Program-made: the position numbers and the translations under genes
Assembly (NCBI GenBank): GCA_951813555.1
Contig: OX638344.1
Coordinates: forward strand, 868,001 to 932,000
Length of the DNA: 64,000 bases
DNA from: an uncultured Acidimicrobiales bacterium
Lineage (GTDB): Bacteria > Actinomycetota > Acidimicrobiia > Acidimicrobiales > Bin134
Direction of reading: 5' to 3'
Shown: positions 25,516 to 34,443 of the stretch, piece by piece
Numbering within the stretch: position 1 is the stretch's first letter
Layout: every line of letters begins with the position of its first letter
The notes under the pieces: generated by a model
What the model was told of the DNA's origin: nothing
Database searches by the model: none
The model's input: the letters and a program-made list of their open reading frames with translations, nothing else

Positions 25516-26337
25516 CTAATCCCACTCCTCCACCGTGACTCGGTGCATGAGGCGGCGCTCGGTGTAGTCGGGGACGGCGAAGTGCTGGACGGCGCGGTTG
25601 TCCCAGAAGGCGATGGAGTCGGTGGACCAGCGGAAGCGGCACTGGAACTCGGGGGAGCGCACGTGGTTCAGCAAGAACGGCAGCAGGACGTTGCTCTCGG
25701 CCTCGGTCACCCCTACCAGGCGGGTGGTGAAGTTGCTGTTGACGAACAGGGCCCGCCGTCCGGTCTCGGGATGGACCCGAACCACCGGGCGGATCAGCTC
25801 CGGGTACTGGGCCTGCATGGCGTCCAGGTGCTCACGGGCCAGTCCCTCGTCGATGGCCCGGCTGAGGGTGTAGGTCAGGTCGTGGGCGGCTTCCAACCCG
25901 TCGAGCAGCTCCCGCACAGGTTCCGACAGCTCCTCGTAGGCTTTGTACATGTTGGCGAAGCAGGTGTCGCCCCCCACATCGGGCATCTCCACCGCCCGGA
26001 GAACGGAGCCCAACGGCGGGTTGGGCATGTAGGTGTTGTCGCTGTGCCACCGGGCGGCCAGTCCCCCCACCGGAGCCACTTGGTCGAGCACGGTGATGGC
26101 CGGGTGGGTGTCCAGCTTGGGGCCGAACGGCGCCACGTTGATGGGGCCGAAGCGCTGGGCGAACGCCAGATGCTGGTCGGGAGTAATGGCCTGATCACGG
26201 AAGAACACCACCAGGTGGTCGAGCAGTGCTTGGCGGATGGCGGCCACGGTGGCGGCGTCGAGCTCTTCGCGCAGATCCACTCCGCATATCTCGGCCCCGA
26301 TATCAGAGGTCAGTGGGCGGATTTCCAGGCTCGACAT
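25516..26337 (-). CDS. TauD/TfdA-family Fe(II)/2-oxoglutarate dioxygenase
   Basis: The 273-residue protein starts MSSLEIRPLTSDIGAEICGVD, the standard TauD N-terminus. It has WHSDNTYM (HxD), FWDNRAVQHFAVPDY (distal His) and RLMHRVTVEEW (2-oxoglutarate Arg). GDTCFANMYKAYEEL is typical of the taurine/2,4-D dioxygenase branch. It probably releases sulfite or cleaves an ether or amine side chain; the substrate is open. A MarR gene lies just upstream on the same strand and may control it. Confidence 0.93.
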   Translation of the reverse strand: MSSLEIRPLTSDIGAEICGVDLREELDAATVAAIRQALLDHLVVFFRDQAITPDQHLAFAQRFGPINVAPFGPKLDTHPAITVLDQVAPVGGLAARWHSDNTYMPNPPLGSVLRAVEMPDVGGDTCFANMYKAYEELSEPVRELLDGLEAAHDLTYTLSRAIDEGLAREHLDAMQAQYPELIRPVVRVHPETGRRALFVNSNFTTRLVGVTEAESNVLLPFLLNHVRSPEFQCRFRWSTDSIAFWDNRAVQHFAVPDYTERRLMHRVTVEEWD

Positions 26338-26341
26338 TTTG

Positions 26342-26398
26342 CTACTCGGCAAATTCTGCCACTTCTCGGCGCAGCGCACGGATATCCAAGGCAGCCAT
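26342..26398 (-). pseudogene. Remnant resembling the 3' end of the MarR gene
   Basis: An 18-codon open stretch ends LRREVAEFAE, close to the MarR C-terminus LRQDAGDFAE. The DNA around both stops is also similar (gctactcggcaaa versus gctactcagcaaa). It lies 7 nt downstream of the MarR stop in transcription order and directly before the TauD gene. It looks like the tail of a duplicated or recombined MarR gene. It is too short to be a confident gene. Confidence 0.4.
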
Positions 26399-26405
26399 GG
26401 GTGTG

Positions 26406-26900
26406 CTACTCAGCAAAGTCTCCTGCGTCTTGGCGGAGCGTGCGGATGGCGTCGTCCAACGCTCTGAGGGTTCCCGCCGACAGCCCAGCCAGTCCGAACT
26501 CAATGTCGGCCAACGCATCGGCCGCCTTGGCCACCACCCGGCGGCCATCGTCGGTGATCTCGGCCAGGACCGTGCGGCGGTCGTCGGCGTGGGGCACCCG
26601 TCGAACCAATCCATCGCGCTCCAAGCGGTCGATCGCGTTGGTGACGCTGGTGGGATGGACCATCAGCCGATCGCCCATCTTCCCCAGGGGCAGCGAGCCG
26701 CGGCGGGAGAATTGGAGCAGGGCCAGGGCCTCGAATCGGGAGAAAGTCAGGTCGAACGGCGCAAGGGCTTCGTTGATCCGCCCGATCACCAGTTGGTTGG
26801 CGCGAGTGATCGACGTGGCCGCCGACATGGCGTCAACCGCTCGCCAGTCGTTGGCCTCCCAGTTTCGCCGGGCCTCGCCGATGGGATCGAACGGCAGCAT
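26406..26900 (-). CDS. MarR-family transcriptional regulator
   Basis: The 164-residue winged-helix protein has the MarR core: LTFSRFEALALLQFSRRGSLPL, the recognition helix MVHPTSVTNAIDRLERDGLV and the wing RVPHADDRRTVLAEITDDG. It binds DNA as a dimer, usually released by a phenolic or aromatic ligand. It lies upstream of the TauD gene on the same strand and is separated by 112 nt from the divergent ABM gene. TAAAGT lies 9 nt before the ATG, giving a near-leaderless mRNA. Confidence 0.93.
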   Translation of the reverse strand: MLPFDPIGEARRNWEANDWRAVDAMSAATSITRANQLVIGRINEALAPFDLTFSRFEALALLQFSRRGSLPLGKMGDRLMVHPTSVTNAIDRLERDGLVRRVPHADDRRTVLAEITDDGRRVVAKAADALADIEFGLAGLSAGTLRALDDAIRTLRQDAGDFAE

Positions 26901-26909
26901 TTGACCGCC

Positions 26910-26915
26910 ACTTTA
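26910..26915 (-). promoter_or_regulatory. -10-like TAAAGT of the marR gene
   Basis: TAAAGT on the minus strand ends 9 nt before the ATG at 26900. Confidence 0.35.
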
Positions 26916-27014
26916 GGTGACCACTGCTGCGCCCACGCTTGTCGGCGGGCGATCCTTCCACCAGCCTCGCCAATGGCTACTCTGTAGCCGCTCGCCCCCC
27001 CATGAGGAGCTTCC

Positions 27015-27314
27015 ATGATCGTCGTCGCCGGTTCCGTTTCCGTCCCCCCGGAGAACTCGGAGGCATTCATGGTCGCCGCCACGGAAGTGTCCGCGGCGTC
27101 ACGAACCCTGGACGGCAACATCGACTACTGCATCTCGATGCAAACCCCTGGTGTATTCCGCTTCTTCGAGTGCTGGGAGACCGAGGAGGCCATGATGGCC
27201 CAATTCGCCGCTCCCCCCTTCGGGGCGTTTCAGGCCGCGGTCAGCGATCTCGGCATGGCCGGGATGGACGGAAAGAAGTACGAGGTCTCCTCGGTCGGCC
27301 CGCTGTTCGGATAG
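27015..27314 (+). CDS. Antibiotic biosynthesis monooxygenase (ABM) domain protein, copy 1
   Basis: The 99-residue single-domain ABM protein reads MIVVAGSVSVPPENSEAF, then RTLDGNIDYCISMQTPGVFRFFECWETEEAM. These are the dimeric alpha-beta barrel strands seen in quinol and polyketide monooxygenases. A GAGGAG site precedes the ATG. It is about 60% identical by eye to the next gene; both end KKYxVSSVxPLFG. The reaction is unknown; such proteins often oxidise quinols without a cofactor. Confidence 0.88.
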   Translation: MIVVAGSVSVPPENSEAFMVAATEVSAASRTLDGNIDYCISMQTPGVFRFFECWETEEAMMAQFAAPPFGAFQAAVSDLGMAGMDGKKYEVSSVGPLFG

Positions 27315-27398
27315 CCGGAACGGCAATCAGCCCGATCGCGTTTCCCACCGCCCTTGTGACTACGCTGTGACCGCTCATTACCACTTTGAGGAGATTCC

Positions 27399-27698
27399 AT
27401 GATCGTCATAGCCGGCACTGGCTCGCTTGCCCCCGAGAACACCGAGGCGTTCATGGCGGCCGCCAACGAGATGGCCGCTGCGTCCCGAGCCGAGGACGGC
27501 AACATTGAGTACGTCTTCTCGGTGGAAGCGCCGGGCAAGATCCGCTTCTTCGAGATCTGGGAGAGTGAAGAGGCGTTGGGCGCCCACTTCACCGCCCCGC
27601 ACATCGCGGCATTCGGCGCGGCCATCAACGAATTGGGCATCACGGGTATGGACGGGAAGAAGTACCAGGTCTCCTCGGTCAGCCCGCTCTTTGGATAG
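27399..27698 (+). CDS. Antibiotic biosynthesis monooxygenase (ABM) domain protein, copy 2
   Basis: The 99-residue protein is of the same length and layout as copy 1, without gaps by eye (MIVIAGTGSLAPENTEAF, FFEIWESEEALGAHF, GMDGKKYQVSSVSPLFG). The upstream DNA is also duplicated: CTGTGACCGCTC and GAGGAG-TTCC-ATG match copy 1. This indicates tandem duplication of promoter and gene. It may form a heterodimer with copy 1. Confidence 0.88.
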   Translation: MIVIAGTGSLAPENTEAFMAAANEMAAASRAEDGNIEYVFSVEAPGKIRFFEIWESEEALGAHFTAPHIAAFGAAINELGITGMDGKKYQVSSVSPLFG

Positions 27699-27728
27699 CC
27701 CGTTCGGCCACCTGTCGTCCAGGGTGGC

Positions 27729-28754
27729 GTGAAGAACCAGCGGGAGACGGGCAGACTGAACACGGTGGAGGACTATTTCCAGCAATTGGTGCGCTCTTGG
27801 CGCAGCGTCACCTCCCGGACGGTGCGCGAGGCGGTGGCCGTGCTGTTGCTGTTGATCGTGGTGTTGGGCTCGGGATTCTCCGCGCTCACCACCTACGCCG
27901 ATGTGGTGGTGTTCGACGAAGACCGCTTCACCGAGGAGCTCGCCGGGATCTTCGACGACGAAGACGTTCACAACGTGGTGGCCGCTTCCTTCATCACCAC
28001 CACAATTGAGATGGCCGATCTGCCGGTCACGCCCGCAGGCTCGGCCGGCGCCCAGCAGGCCATGCAGCAGGAGATCCCCGGGGTGGTGGGCGAGCTGCTC
28101 GCCGATGAGGCGAACAGCCGGCTGCTGGAACAGGCAGTGCGACAGGCCCACGGCGATGTGTTGGCCGTGGTGGGCGGCACCCGGGTGGCCAACCCGCCCA
28201 TCCGAAGCGTTGAGATCGATCTGGGGCCGATCTTCAACCAGACGCTGGCTGAGATCGCCACCGGCGAAGAACTGGCCTTTTTGGACCGCGTGACGCCGCC
28301 GGCCGACGCCGGGGTGGTGACCGTGTTCCAGCGCACCGAGCCGGGCGACCGATTCTGGGAGTTCCTCGGCCAGCTCCAAGACCGACGGTCCTCCACCATC
28401 ACCCTGATACTGCTGTGCGGCATCGGGGCGCTGCTGATATCGCCATCTCGCACTCGGGTGTTGTGGAGCATCGGCGCAGGCATCCTCGCCATGGCCGGGA
28501 TCCTGGGGGTGGGGATCTACGGCTCCCGGGCGCTTCTGGCGGTGCTCATCGACAACACCGACACCGTGCGGGCCGCCCAGTCGATCCATGAGGCCCTGCT
28601 GGGAGACTTGAGCGACCGGCTGGTGGACATGGCGCTCATCGGGGTGCTGATGATCGTTATCGGCGCCGCTATCGGATGGCTGTGGCGCCGCTTCGGCCCC
28701 ACGCCCCCCGAGGAGAAGGCCCTGGCCGTCTCCGAGGCCAACCCAGTTCTTTGA
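27729..28754 (+). CDS. Integral membrane protein with large extracytoplasmic loop
   Basis: The 341-residue protein has one hydrophobic segment at about 35-57 (VAVLLLLIVVLGSGF), an acidic domain at about 60-215, and three more segments at about 222-240, 248-275 and 300-320, then a short basic/acidic tail. The topology suggests a four-helix protein with the large domain outside. No known family is recognised with certainty. It starts at a GTG 31 nt after the second ABM gene and could be in the same transcript. Confidence 0.75.
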   Translation: MKNQRETGRLNTVEDYFQQLVRSWRSVTSRTVREAVAVLLLLIVVLGSGFSALTTYADVVVFDEDRFTEELAGIFDDEDVHNVVAASFITTTIEMADLPVTPAGSAGAQQAMQQEIPGVVGELLADEANSRLLEQAVRQAHGDVLAVVGGTRVANPPIRSVEIDLGPIFNQTLAEIATGEELAFLDRVTPPADAGVVTVFQRTEPGDRFWEFLGQLQDRRSSTITLILLCGIGALLISPSRTRVLWSIGAGILAMAGILGVGIYGSRALLAVLIDNTDTVRAAQSIHEALLGDLSDRLVDMALIGVLMIVIGAAIGWLWRRFGPTPPEEKALAVSEANPVL

Positions 28755-28763
28755 CCCTGACAG

Positions 28764-29546
28764 CTAGGACCCGGTGAACTCCGCTCTGCCGGGGCCGTTC
28801 TCGAGGAAGCTGGCCACGCCAATGTGGGCATCATCGGTGTCGAAGCAAGAAGCGAAGCCCTCCACCTCCACGGCCAGGGCCTCATCGAGGGGCAGGAAGT
28901 AGCCGTCGAGGATGGCCCTTTTGGCCAGGGTGATGGCGGCGGGGCCTGAGGCGTAGCGCGCGGCCAGCTTGACCGCCTCGTCGTATACCTCGTCGTCGGG
29001 GTAGACAGCCGAGGCCAGCCCGATGGCCACTGCTTCGTCGGCCCGCACGTTGCGGCCGCTGTAGATCAGCTCTTTGGCCTTGGTGATACCCGCCAGGCGA
29101 CTCAGCCTCTGAGTGCCTCCCCCGCCGGGGATGAGGCCCAGTAGAATCTCCGGTTGGCCCAGCACTGCGCCCTCCCCAACCAGGCGGAACTCGGCGGCCA
29201 TGGCCAGCTCGCACCCTCCGCCGAGGGCGTAGCCATTGACGGCGCAGATGGTGATTTGGGGCAGAGACTCCAGTGCCCGAAAGGCGTCGTTGATCCGCTG
29301 GCTAAGGTCTCGTGCGCCCTCGGTGCTCATCCCGGAGAACTCGTTGATGTCGGCACCGGCGGCAAACACCCTGGGGCCACCCCAGATCACCGCGGCCCGG
29401 ATGTCGGTGCGCCCGGCCAGCTCGTTTGCTGCCTGGTGCAGTTCGGCCACTACCTGGGCATTCAGGGCGTTGACCTTGGGGCGATCCAGCCGCAAGGTCG
29501 CCACTCCTTCGGCCGCACCGGTCTCAATCCGCACATATTCACCCAT
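28764..29546 (-). CDS. Enoyl-CoA hydratase/isomerase
   Basis: The 260-residue crotonase-fold enzyme has RPKVNALNAQ, VFAAGADINEFSG for the oxyanion hole, and both catalytic glutamates: ALGGGCELAMA and LGQPEILLGLIPG. It should hydrate 2-enoyl-CoA in beta-oxidation. AAGGAG precedes the ATG by 8 nt. It is divergent from the AMP-ligase gene; hydratase, ligase and acyl-CoA dehydrogenase together suggest degradation of a carboxylic acid. Confidence 0.95.
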   Translation of the reverse strand: MGEYVRIETGAAEGVATLRLDRPKVNALNAQVVAELHQAANELAGRTDIRAAVIWGGPRVFAAGADINEFSGMSTEGARDLSQRINDAFRALESLPQITICAVNGYALGGGCELAMAAEFRLVGEGAVLGQPEILLGLIPGGGGTQRLSRLAGITKAKELIYSGRNVRADEAVAIGLASAVYPDDEVYDEAVKLAARYASGPAAITLAKRAILDGYFLPLDEALAVEVEGFASCFDTDDAHIGVASFLENGPGRAEFTGS

Positions 29547-29633
29547 GACCTCGCTCCTTGCCGTTTGGACCCGCCAACCGTATTCCCCCCGCCACTCAGG
29601 TACTCAGTCATCCCGAAATGGCACACTCAGGAG

Positions 29634-31121
29634 ATGTGGGCCGAAACCATCAGGGCAACTGGCAGGCGGTTCGCCAGCCGTCCGGCCCTGGTGGCGGAGG
29701 AGGGTTGGTCGGTCAGCTTCGCCGAGCTCGACCGCTTGACCGACGAGGTGGCGGCGGGGCTGGCCCGCCAGGGCGTGAGCCACGGCGAGGTGGTGGCTCT
29801 TCTGGTGCCGTCGTCGGTGGACTACATCGTCTTGTATGGAGCGCTGGCCAAGCTGGGGGCGATCACCGCCGGGGTGAGCAGTCGTCTGCCCGCCCCCGAG
29901 CGCACCGTGCTGGTGAACGACGTGGCGGGCGCCGACCGGGCTATTGCCACAGCGGCGATGGCCGATGGCTTAGACATCGACATCATCGAGGTGTCCCTGG
30001 CCGGCGGACCGGGCTCGGTGTGCGCTGATCTCCGAGTCCCTGATGAGGCCCCCCCGCCGCTGCCCCCCGACGGCGACCGGCCGGTGGCGGTGGTGTTTAC
30101 CTCGGGAACCACCGGCGTGCCCAAGGGGGCGACGTTCACAAACCAGATCCTGGCTGACATTGCGATTGTCGACGCTGGCAACGGCTGGGGCGAGGGCACC
30201 CCCATCACGTCCAACACCCAGATGGCCCACATCGGGGTGATGGGCAAAGTGCCGGCCCAGTTCGCAGTAGGCACCACCCTGCATGTGATCGACAAGTGGA
30301 GCGCCACCGCGGTGCTGGAGGCCGTTTCCCGCTACCGGATGCCCGCGGTGGGCGGGGTGGCCCCCCAGATCGCCCTCATGCTGCGCCACCCCGACTTCGA
30401 CCAATACGATTTCTCATCGGTCAAGCTTGTCGTCACCGGCGGAGCGCCGTCGCCCCCCAATGTGATCGAGGAGGCTCGGCGGCGATTCGGGGCCGACTGG
30501 ACCCAACGGTACGCCTGCACCGAGGCCGGCGGGATCGGAACCTTCACCTGGATCGACGCCCCGATGGAGGAGATGCTCTACACCGTGGGGCGGCCCCGAC
30601 CCGGCATTGAGGTTGAGGTGCGCGACCCCGACGGCGATCGCGCCGTGCCCCCCGGGACGGTAGGAGAAGTATGCTTTCGCTCTGCCACGGTGATGGCCGG
30701 GTATTGGCGCAATCCGAAAGCCACGGCTGAGGCGCTGCGGGGTGGTTGGCTCCACACCGGAGACCAAGGCTGGATCGACGACACCGGCTGCCTGCGGCTT
30801 GTGGGCCGTCGGGGCGAGGGCTTTCACCGGGGCGGATACGTGGTGTTCCCGGTGGAGGCCGAGAAGGTGCTGGCCTGGCATCCCAAGGTGGCCGGAGTGT
30901 GCGTGGTGCCCCGGCCCGACGAGGTGATGGGCGCCGTCGGGGTGGCCGTGGTGATCCCCGCCGACCCCACCGACCCACCCACCCTGGAAGAGTTGCAAGC
31001 CTTCGGCCAGCAGCACATCGCCCGCCATAAGCTCCCCGAGCACCTCCGCCTCACCAATGCCTTCCCCATGACCCCCATGTCGAAGATTGATCGAAGTGCC
31101 CTGGAGGCCGCCGAGAGCTAG
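29634..31121 (+). CDS. AMP-dependent acyl-CoA synthetase/ligase
   Basis: The 495-residue ANL-superfamily enzyme has the P-loop VFTSGTTGVPKGAT, the A5-type motif RYACTEAGG, GWLHTGDQGWID and the C-terminal lysine region MTPMSKIDRSAL. It should activate a carboxylic acid to acyl-CoA with ATP. The frame is open far upstream, but the ATG at 29634 gives the standard N-terminus (MWAETIRATGRRFASRPALV). Its TAG overlaps the stop of the convergent acyl-CoA dehydrogenase gene within one CTAG. Confidence 0.94.
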   Translation: MWAETIRATGRRFASRPALVAEEGWSVSFAELDRLTDEVAAGLARQGVSHGEVVALLVPSSVDYIVLYGALAKLGAITAGVSSRLPAPERTVLVNDVAGADRAIATAAMADGLDIDIIEVSLAGGPGSVCADLRVPDEAPPPLPPDGDRPVAVVFTSGTTGVPKGATFTNQILADIAIVDAGNGWGEGTPITSNTQMAHIGVMGKVPAQFAVGTTLHVIDKWSATAVLEAVSRYRMPAVGGVAPQIALMLRHPDFDQYDFSSVKLVVTGGAPSPPNVIEEARRRFGADWTQRYACTEAGGIGTFTWIDAPMEEMLYTVGRPRPGIEVEVRDPDGDRAVPPGTVGEVCFRSATVMAGYWRNPKATAEALRGGWLHTGDQGWIDDTGCLRLVGRRGEGFHRGGYVVFPVEAEKVLAWHPKVAGVCVVPRPDEVMGAVGVAVVIPADPTDPPTLEELQAFGQQHIARHKLPEHLRLTNAFPMTPMSKIDRSALEAAES

Positions 31122-32314
31122 CGCGGCTCCTTCGGCAATCCCAAGACTCCCTCTCCTACGCCGTTCTTCATTACCTCATCGGTGCCGCCCCCGATGCGTA
31201 TGGCGCACGCTCCCAGCAGCAGTTGCTTCCACGCGTAGGTGCCCCACTCTCCGGTGTCGGCGCAGATTCGGGGGCCCAGCAGGCGGGCGATCATCGAGGA
31301 CGCCCAGTTCATGTGCCGCGCGGTGGCGTACTTGGTTGCCGCCGGGGCCAGCGGGGGACGCCGGTTGGCGTTCCACTCCACCAGCCGGTACCCGATGTAC
31401 AGGCGAGCCAGGTCTTGGCGTACCACCGGGTCGTCGGCCAGTCCGAAGTGCTGAGCCAACTGCACGACCTTCTCGGGAGCAGCCAACCCCACAAGGCCAC
31501 TGCCTCCGTAGCCTGCCCCTCGTGAGCCGATCGAGGCCCGTTCCGATTGCAGCGTGGTGCGGAATACCGACCAGCCGGCGTTGACGTCGCCCACCCGGTA
31601 GCGATCTCCGATGCGGGCGTCGTCGAAGAAAACCTCGTTGAACTCTGATCCTCCGGTCATCTGTCGCAGGGGGCGCACGTCGGTTCCAGGAGCGTCCATC
31701 GGATAGATGAAGGCGGTGATGCCCCGGTGTTTGGGCGCTTCTGGGTCGGTGCGGGCCAGCAGCAGGCCCACATCGGAGTAGTGGGCCCGGGAGCTCCACA
31801 CTTTCTGCCCGCTGATCACCCACTGGTCACCATCAGCGGTGGCCCGAGTGCTGAGGGAGGCCAAGTCCGATCCAGCGCCCGGCTCGCTCAGCAGCTGGCA
31901 GGCCAGAAGCTCCCCTCGGAACAACCGGGCCAGATACTGCTCCTTCAGCCAAACCGATCCGTGGGCCAAGATGGTGGGGGCTACGACTCCCAGTGCGGTT
32001 CCGAACATGGTCTGCGACGGCACCCGATAGCCAGCCTCCAAATCGAGGTAGAGCCGCTCATACTCTGGGTCGAGGCCTCGTCCCCCGTATTCGGGCGGCC
32101 CGGCAATCCACCCCAGCCCTGCCTCCCACATCTTGGCCCGCCATTGTTGGGCAGCCCTGACCGCCGCTTCCTCCTCAGCCGGGCTCTTCTCGGCATAGAC
32201 GGTGATCTCGTCGGAGCCGATTCCCCAGGTGAACTCATCGAGTACGGCCCGCTCGGCGTTAGCGTCCAAGAACACCCGAACCTCGGCGGCGAATTCGTCC
32301 AGGGTCGGCGTCAC
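31118..32314 (-). CDS. Acyl-CoA dehydrogenase
   Basis: The 398-residue FAD enzyme has the family signatures QLLSEPGAGSDLASL, ISGQKVWSSRAHYSDVGLLLART and the C-terminal ARLLGPRICADTGEWG and IGGGTDEVMKN. The catalytic base is not obvious at the usual C-terminal Glu. It should introduce an alpha-beta double bond into an acyl-CoA and pass electrons to ETF. It is convergent with the ligase, sharing a CTAG for both stops. Confidence 0.94.
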   Translation of the reverse strand: MTPTLDEFAAEVRVFLDANAERAVLDEFTWGIGSDEITVYAEKSPAEEEAAVRAAQQWRAKMWEAGLGWIAGPPEYGGRGLDPEYERLYLDLEAGYRVPSQTMFGTALGVVAPTILAHGSVWLKEQYLARLFRGELLACQLLSEPGAGSDLASLSTRATADGDQWVISGQKVWSSRAHYSDVGLLLARTDPEAPKHRGITAFIYPMDAPGTDVRPLRQMTGGSEFNEVFFDDARIGDRYRVGDVNAGWSVFRTTLQSERASIGSRGAGYGGSGLVGLAAPEKVVQLAQHFGLADDPVVRQDLARLYIGYRLVEWNANRRPPLAPAATKYATARHMNWASSMIARLLGPRICADTGEWGTYAWKQLLLGACAIRIGGGTDEVMKNGVGEGVLGLPKEPR

Positions 32315-32481
32315 ACCACGAGTTTGGCTGTTGGAAATGTCTCAGAGAAAGGTCAGGCCCCGACAGAGATTTCCACAACCGGCATCCTTGCCCCCCAAAG
32401 GAATCAGATGTAGTTTCAGACCAGGCAATATGAAGCGGACACCGGCTCATCGAGCCGGATAGGAGAGACCGGGGGTATGAC

Positions 32482-33177
32482 ATGTTGTCGTCAATGAATG
32501 CTATGCAGCGTGGAGGCGCTTACATCTTGTTCGGTGGGGTGGTATCCGCCGTCGGCAGGGCGCTCAAGCCAGGGGTTCTCGTTGACAACGTCGACTGGAA
32601 CGACATTGACGGACTAGTCGACGCGATGGCTGACAACGAGGTTCTCACCCATGTCTCCGCGGTCTTGTACGCCTTCGGTCTGATGTTCGTCCTCACCGGC
32701 CTCAACAGCGTGAGGAACTTTGTTACCGACAGAGGCCTGGTGGGAGACATGGTTCGCGGCGGGACACTGCTGGGCATGCTCTCCCTCTTTGTCGTCGGCC
32801 TGATCGAGGGGTTTGACCATATGACGGTCAGAGTGCTGGACGACGGCATCGGCAGCAACAGCGCGGAGCTGGCAGTTGCTATGCAATCGGCCAAGCTCGG
32901 TATCGTTTTGATCGCTTGGCCCGTGCTCTACGCATCAATCGGAGTTGCCGGCATAGGCGGCATGCGCCTGCTGCCTGGAGGGCTTCATCGAGGCATACAG
33001 GCCATCGCCTCACTCGTGATGTTGGCTACCGCAGTGCTGCTCCTCATGGCGGCCGCAGTGGATTCCAACGACTTCTGGATGGCGGTCAACTTCATCACCG
33101 CCATCGTCCTGGCAATCTGGATCATTGCGTTGAGCCATGCGTCTTACAAGGGCAAGGTGTCTGCTTCAACGACCTAG
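32482..33177 (+). CDS. Hypothetical integral membrane protein
   Basis: The 231-residue protein has about six hydrophobic segments (near 12-25, 60-80, 95-112, 140-160, 170-190, 200-220) with a polar loop at 30-55. No family motif is recognised. GGGGGT lies 5 nt upstream of the ATG. It is divergent from the acyl-CoA dehydrogenase gene over 167 nt that hold nothing else I can identify. Confidence 0.75.
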   Translation: MLSSMNAMQRGGAYILFGGVVSAVGRALKPGVLVDNVDWNDIDGLVDAMADNEVLTHVSAVLYAFGLMFVLTGLNSVRNFVTDRGLVGDMVRGGTLLGMLSLFVVGLIEGFDHMTVRVLDDGIGSNSAELAVAMQSAKLGIVLIAWPVLYASIGVAGIGGMRLLPGGLHRGIQAIASLVMLATAVLLLMAAAVDSNDFWMAVNFITAIVLAIWIIALSHASYKGKVSASTT

Positions 33178-33345
33178 TCGCTTGAACTTCACGACAGTTC
33201 AGGATTCGGCTTGCACGGGCTGAAGTCTGAAGGACCTGATCGTCAACAAAGCCTCAATGGCGCAGTGGCCGGAGGTGGGTGGCCGAATCCTCCCGCTTGC
33301 CGGTCGCTGCGCCATTTGGGCCTCTGATCGGCTAAGCAAGGCCCC

Positions 33346-34284
33346 ATGACACCGCTGATCTCCATCAACCTCCGCACGTTCGCCGCCGCCGACCCCGGTC
33401 CGGGGGGCTGGCAACCCGTGCTGGATCTGGCCAAAGCGGCCGATGCCGCCGGAGTGGACAAAGTTGTGGTCAGCGACCACGTGGTGTTCGGCGAGCACCT
33501 GGACGCCTACGGCCAGCCCGAGCTGGGGGGCATGGCCGGCGGCCGCCAGCCCACCGGACCCGACGGCCACTGGCTGGAGCCCACCACCGTTTTGACCGCG
33601 CTGGGGGCTATCACCAGCAACCTCCGGCTGGGCAACAACATCTTGTTGGCCGCGCTGCGCCGTCCGGTGATCCTGGCCAAGTCGCTGGCCACCCTCGACG
33701 TGCTCACCGGCGGCCGCGTGGACCTCGGCGTGGGCGTGGGGTGGCAGGCCGAGGAATACGAGGCCGCCGGGCTGGACTTCGCGGAGCGGGGCCAACAGCT
33801 CGACCACACCCTGGCGGTGTGCCAGGCCTTGTGGGGCTCCTGTCCAGCCGACTTCAGCGACGACCAGCTCGAGTTCTCCCGCATCTACATGCAACCCCAG
33901 CCGGTGCAGCCGGGTGGAGTGCCCGTATGGGTGAGCGGCACAGTCAACCCCCGGGCCATGCGCCGCCTGGCCCGCTTCGGCGCGGGCTGGATCCCCTGGG
34001 GCGACTACATGGGCGGCGACATGGCTTCCCACATCGACCAGATGCGAGAGGCAGTGTCCGGTTTCGACCGCGACCCGTCCGGGATCGGGGTGGTGGGCAC
34101 TCTCCCGATCGTGCGCACCGACGACGGCGTGGATCTAGCCGGCACCATGGACAGCGTCCCCGCCCTGGTAGAAGCCGGCGTCACCGACTTCCGGGCCCAT
34201 CTCCCCATCCCCTCCGACGCCACTGAGGCCCACGACTACCTTTCCGAGGTAGTCGCCGCCTTCCGCCCTGCCGCCGGCCGCTAG
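33346..34284 (+). CDS. LLM-class F420-dependent oxidoreductase
   Basis: The 312-residue luciferase-like protein has VDKVVVSDHVVFGEH, LRLGNNILLAALRRPVILAK, LDVLTGGRVDLGVGVGWQ and VWVSGTVNPRAMRRLA, the pattern of actinobacterial F420-linked members. It probably transfers hydride between F420 and an unknown substrate. It is the last gene of ordinary high-GC composition before the AT-richer island. TAAGCA lies 8 nt before the ATG, but the match to a -10 is weak. Confidence 0.92.
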   Translation: MTPLISINLRTFAAADPGPGGWQPVLDLAKAADAAGVDKVVVSDHVVFGEHLDAYGQPELGGMAGGRQPTGPDGHWLEPTTVLTALGAITSNLRLGNNILLAALRRPVILAKSLATLDVLTGGRVDLGVGVGWQAEEYEAAGLDFAERGQQLDHTLAVCQALWGSCPADFSDDQLEFSRIYMQPQPVQPGGVPVWVSGTVNPRAMRRLARFGAGWIPWGDYMGGDMASHIDQMREAVSGFDRDPSGIGVVGTLPIVRTDDGVDLAGTMDSVPALVEAGVTDFRAHLPIPSDATEAHDYLSEVVAAFRPAAGR

Positions 34285-34307
34285 GGGGGCCGAACCACCC
34301 ACCCCCC

Positions 34308-34443
34308 CCGGTAGCCTCAATTCGGCTGCCTGACGGCGCCAACAGCGACCTCTCGGTCGCCTCACTTCCCCCCACCAAGACGTAACCCCGGCCGTTTGCC
34401 GAAGCATTGACGGTTCCGGGGTTTTCACAAGTGAGGCTACCGG
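34308..34443. repeat. 12-bp perfect inverted repeat flanking 112 nt
   Basis: CCGGTAGCCTCA at 34308-34319 is exactly complementary to TGAGGCTACCGG at 34432-34443. The arms can fold into a long stem enclosing the 34384-34425 hairpin, or they could be ends of a decayed element. They lie at the point where composition changes. Confidence 0.6.
34384..34425 (+). terminator. Rho-independent-type terminator
   Basis: AACCCCGG at 34384-34391 pairs with CCGGGGTT at 34416-34423, followed by a short T-run. Inner CCGT and ACGG can also pair. It lies about 100 nt after the F420 oxidoreductase gene and would stop readthrough into the island. Confidence 0.55.

Noticed and set aside
29154..29633. Upstream extension of the AMP-ligase frame
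   Set aside because: It is antisense to the enoyl-CoA hydratase gene; the ligase fold begins at the ATG at 29634.
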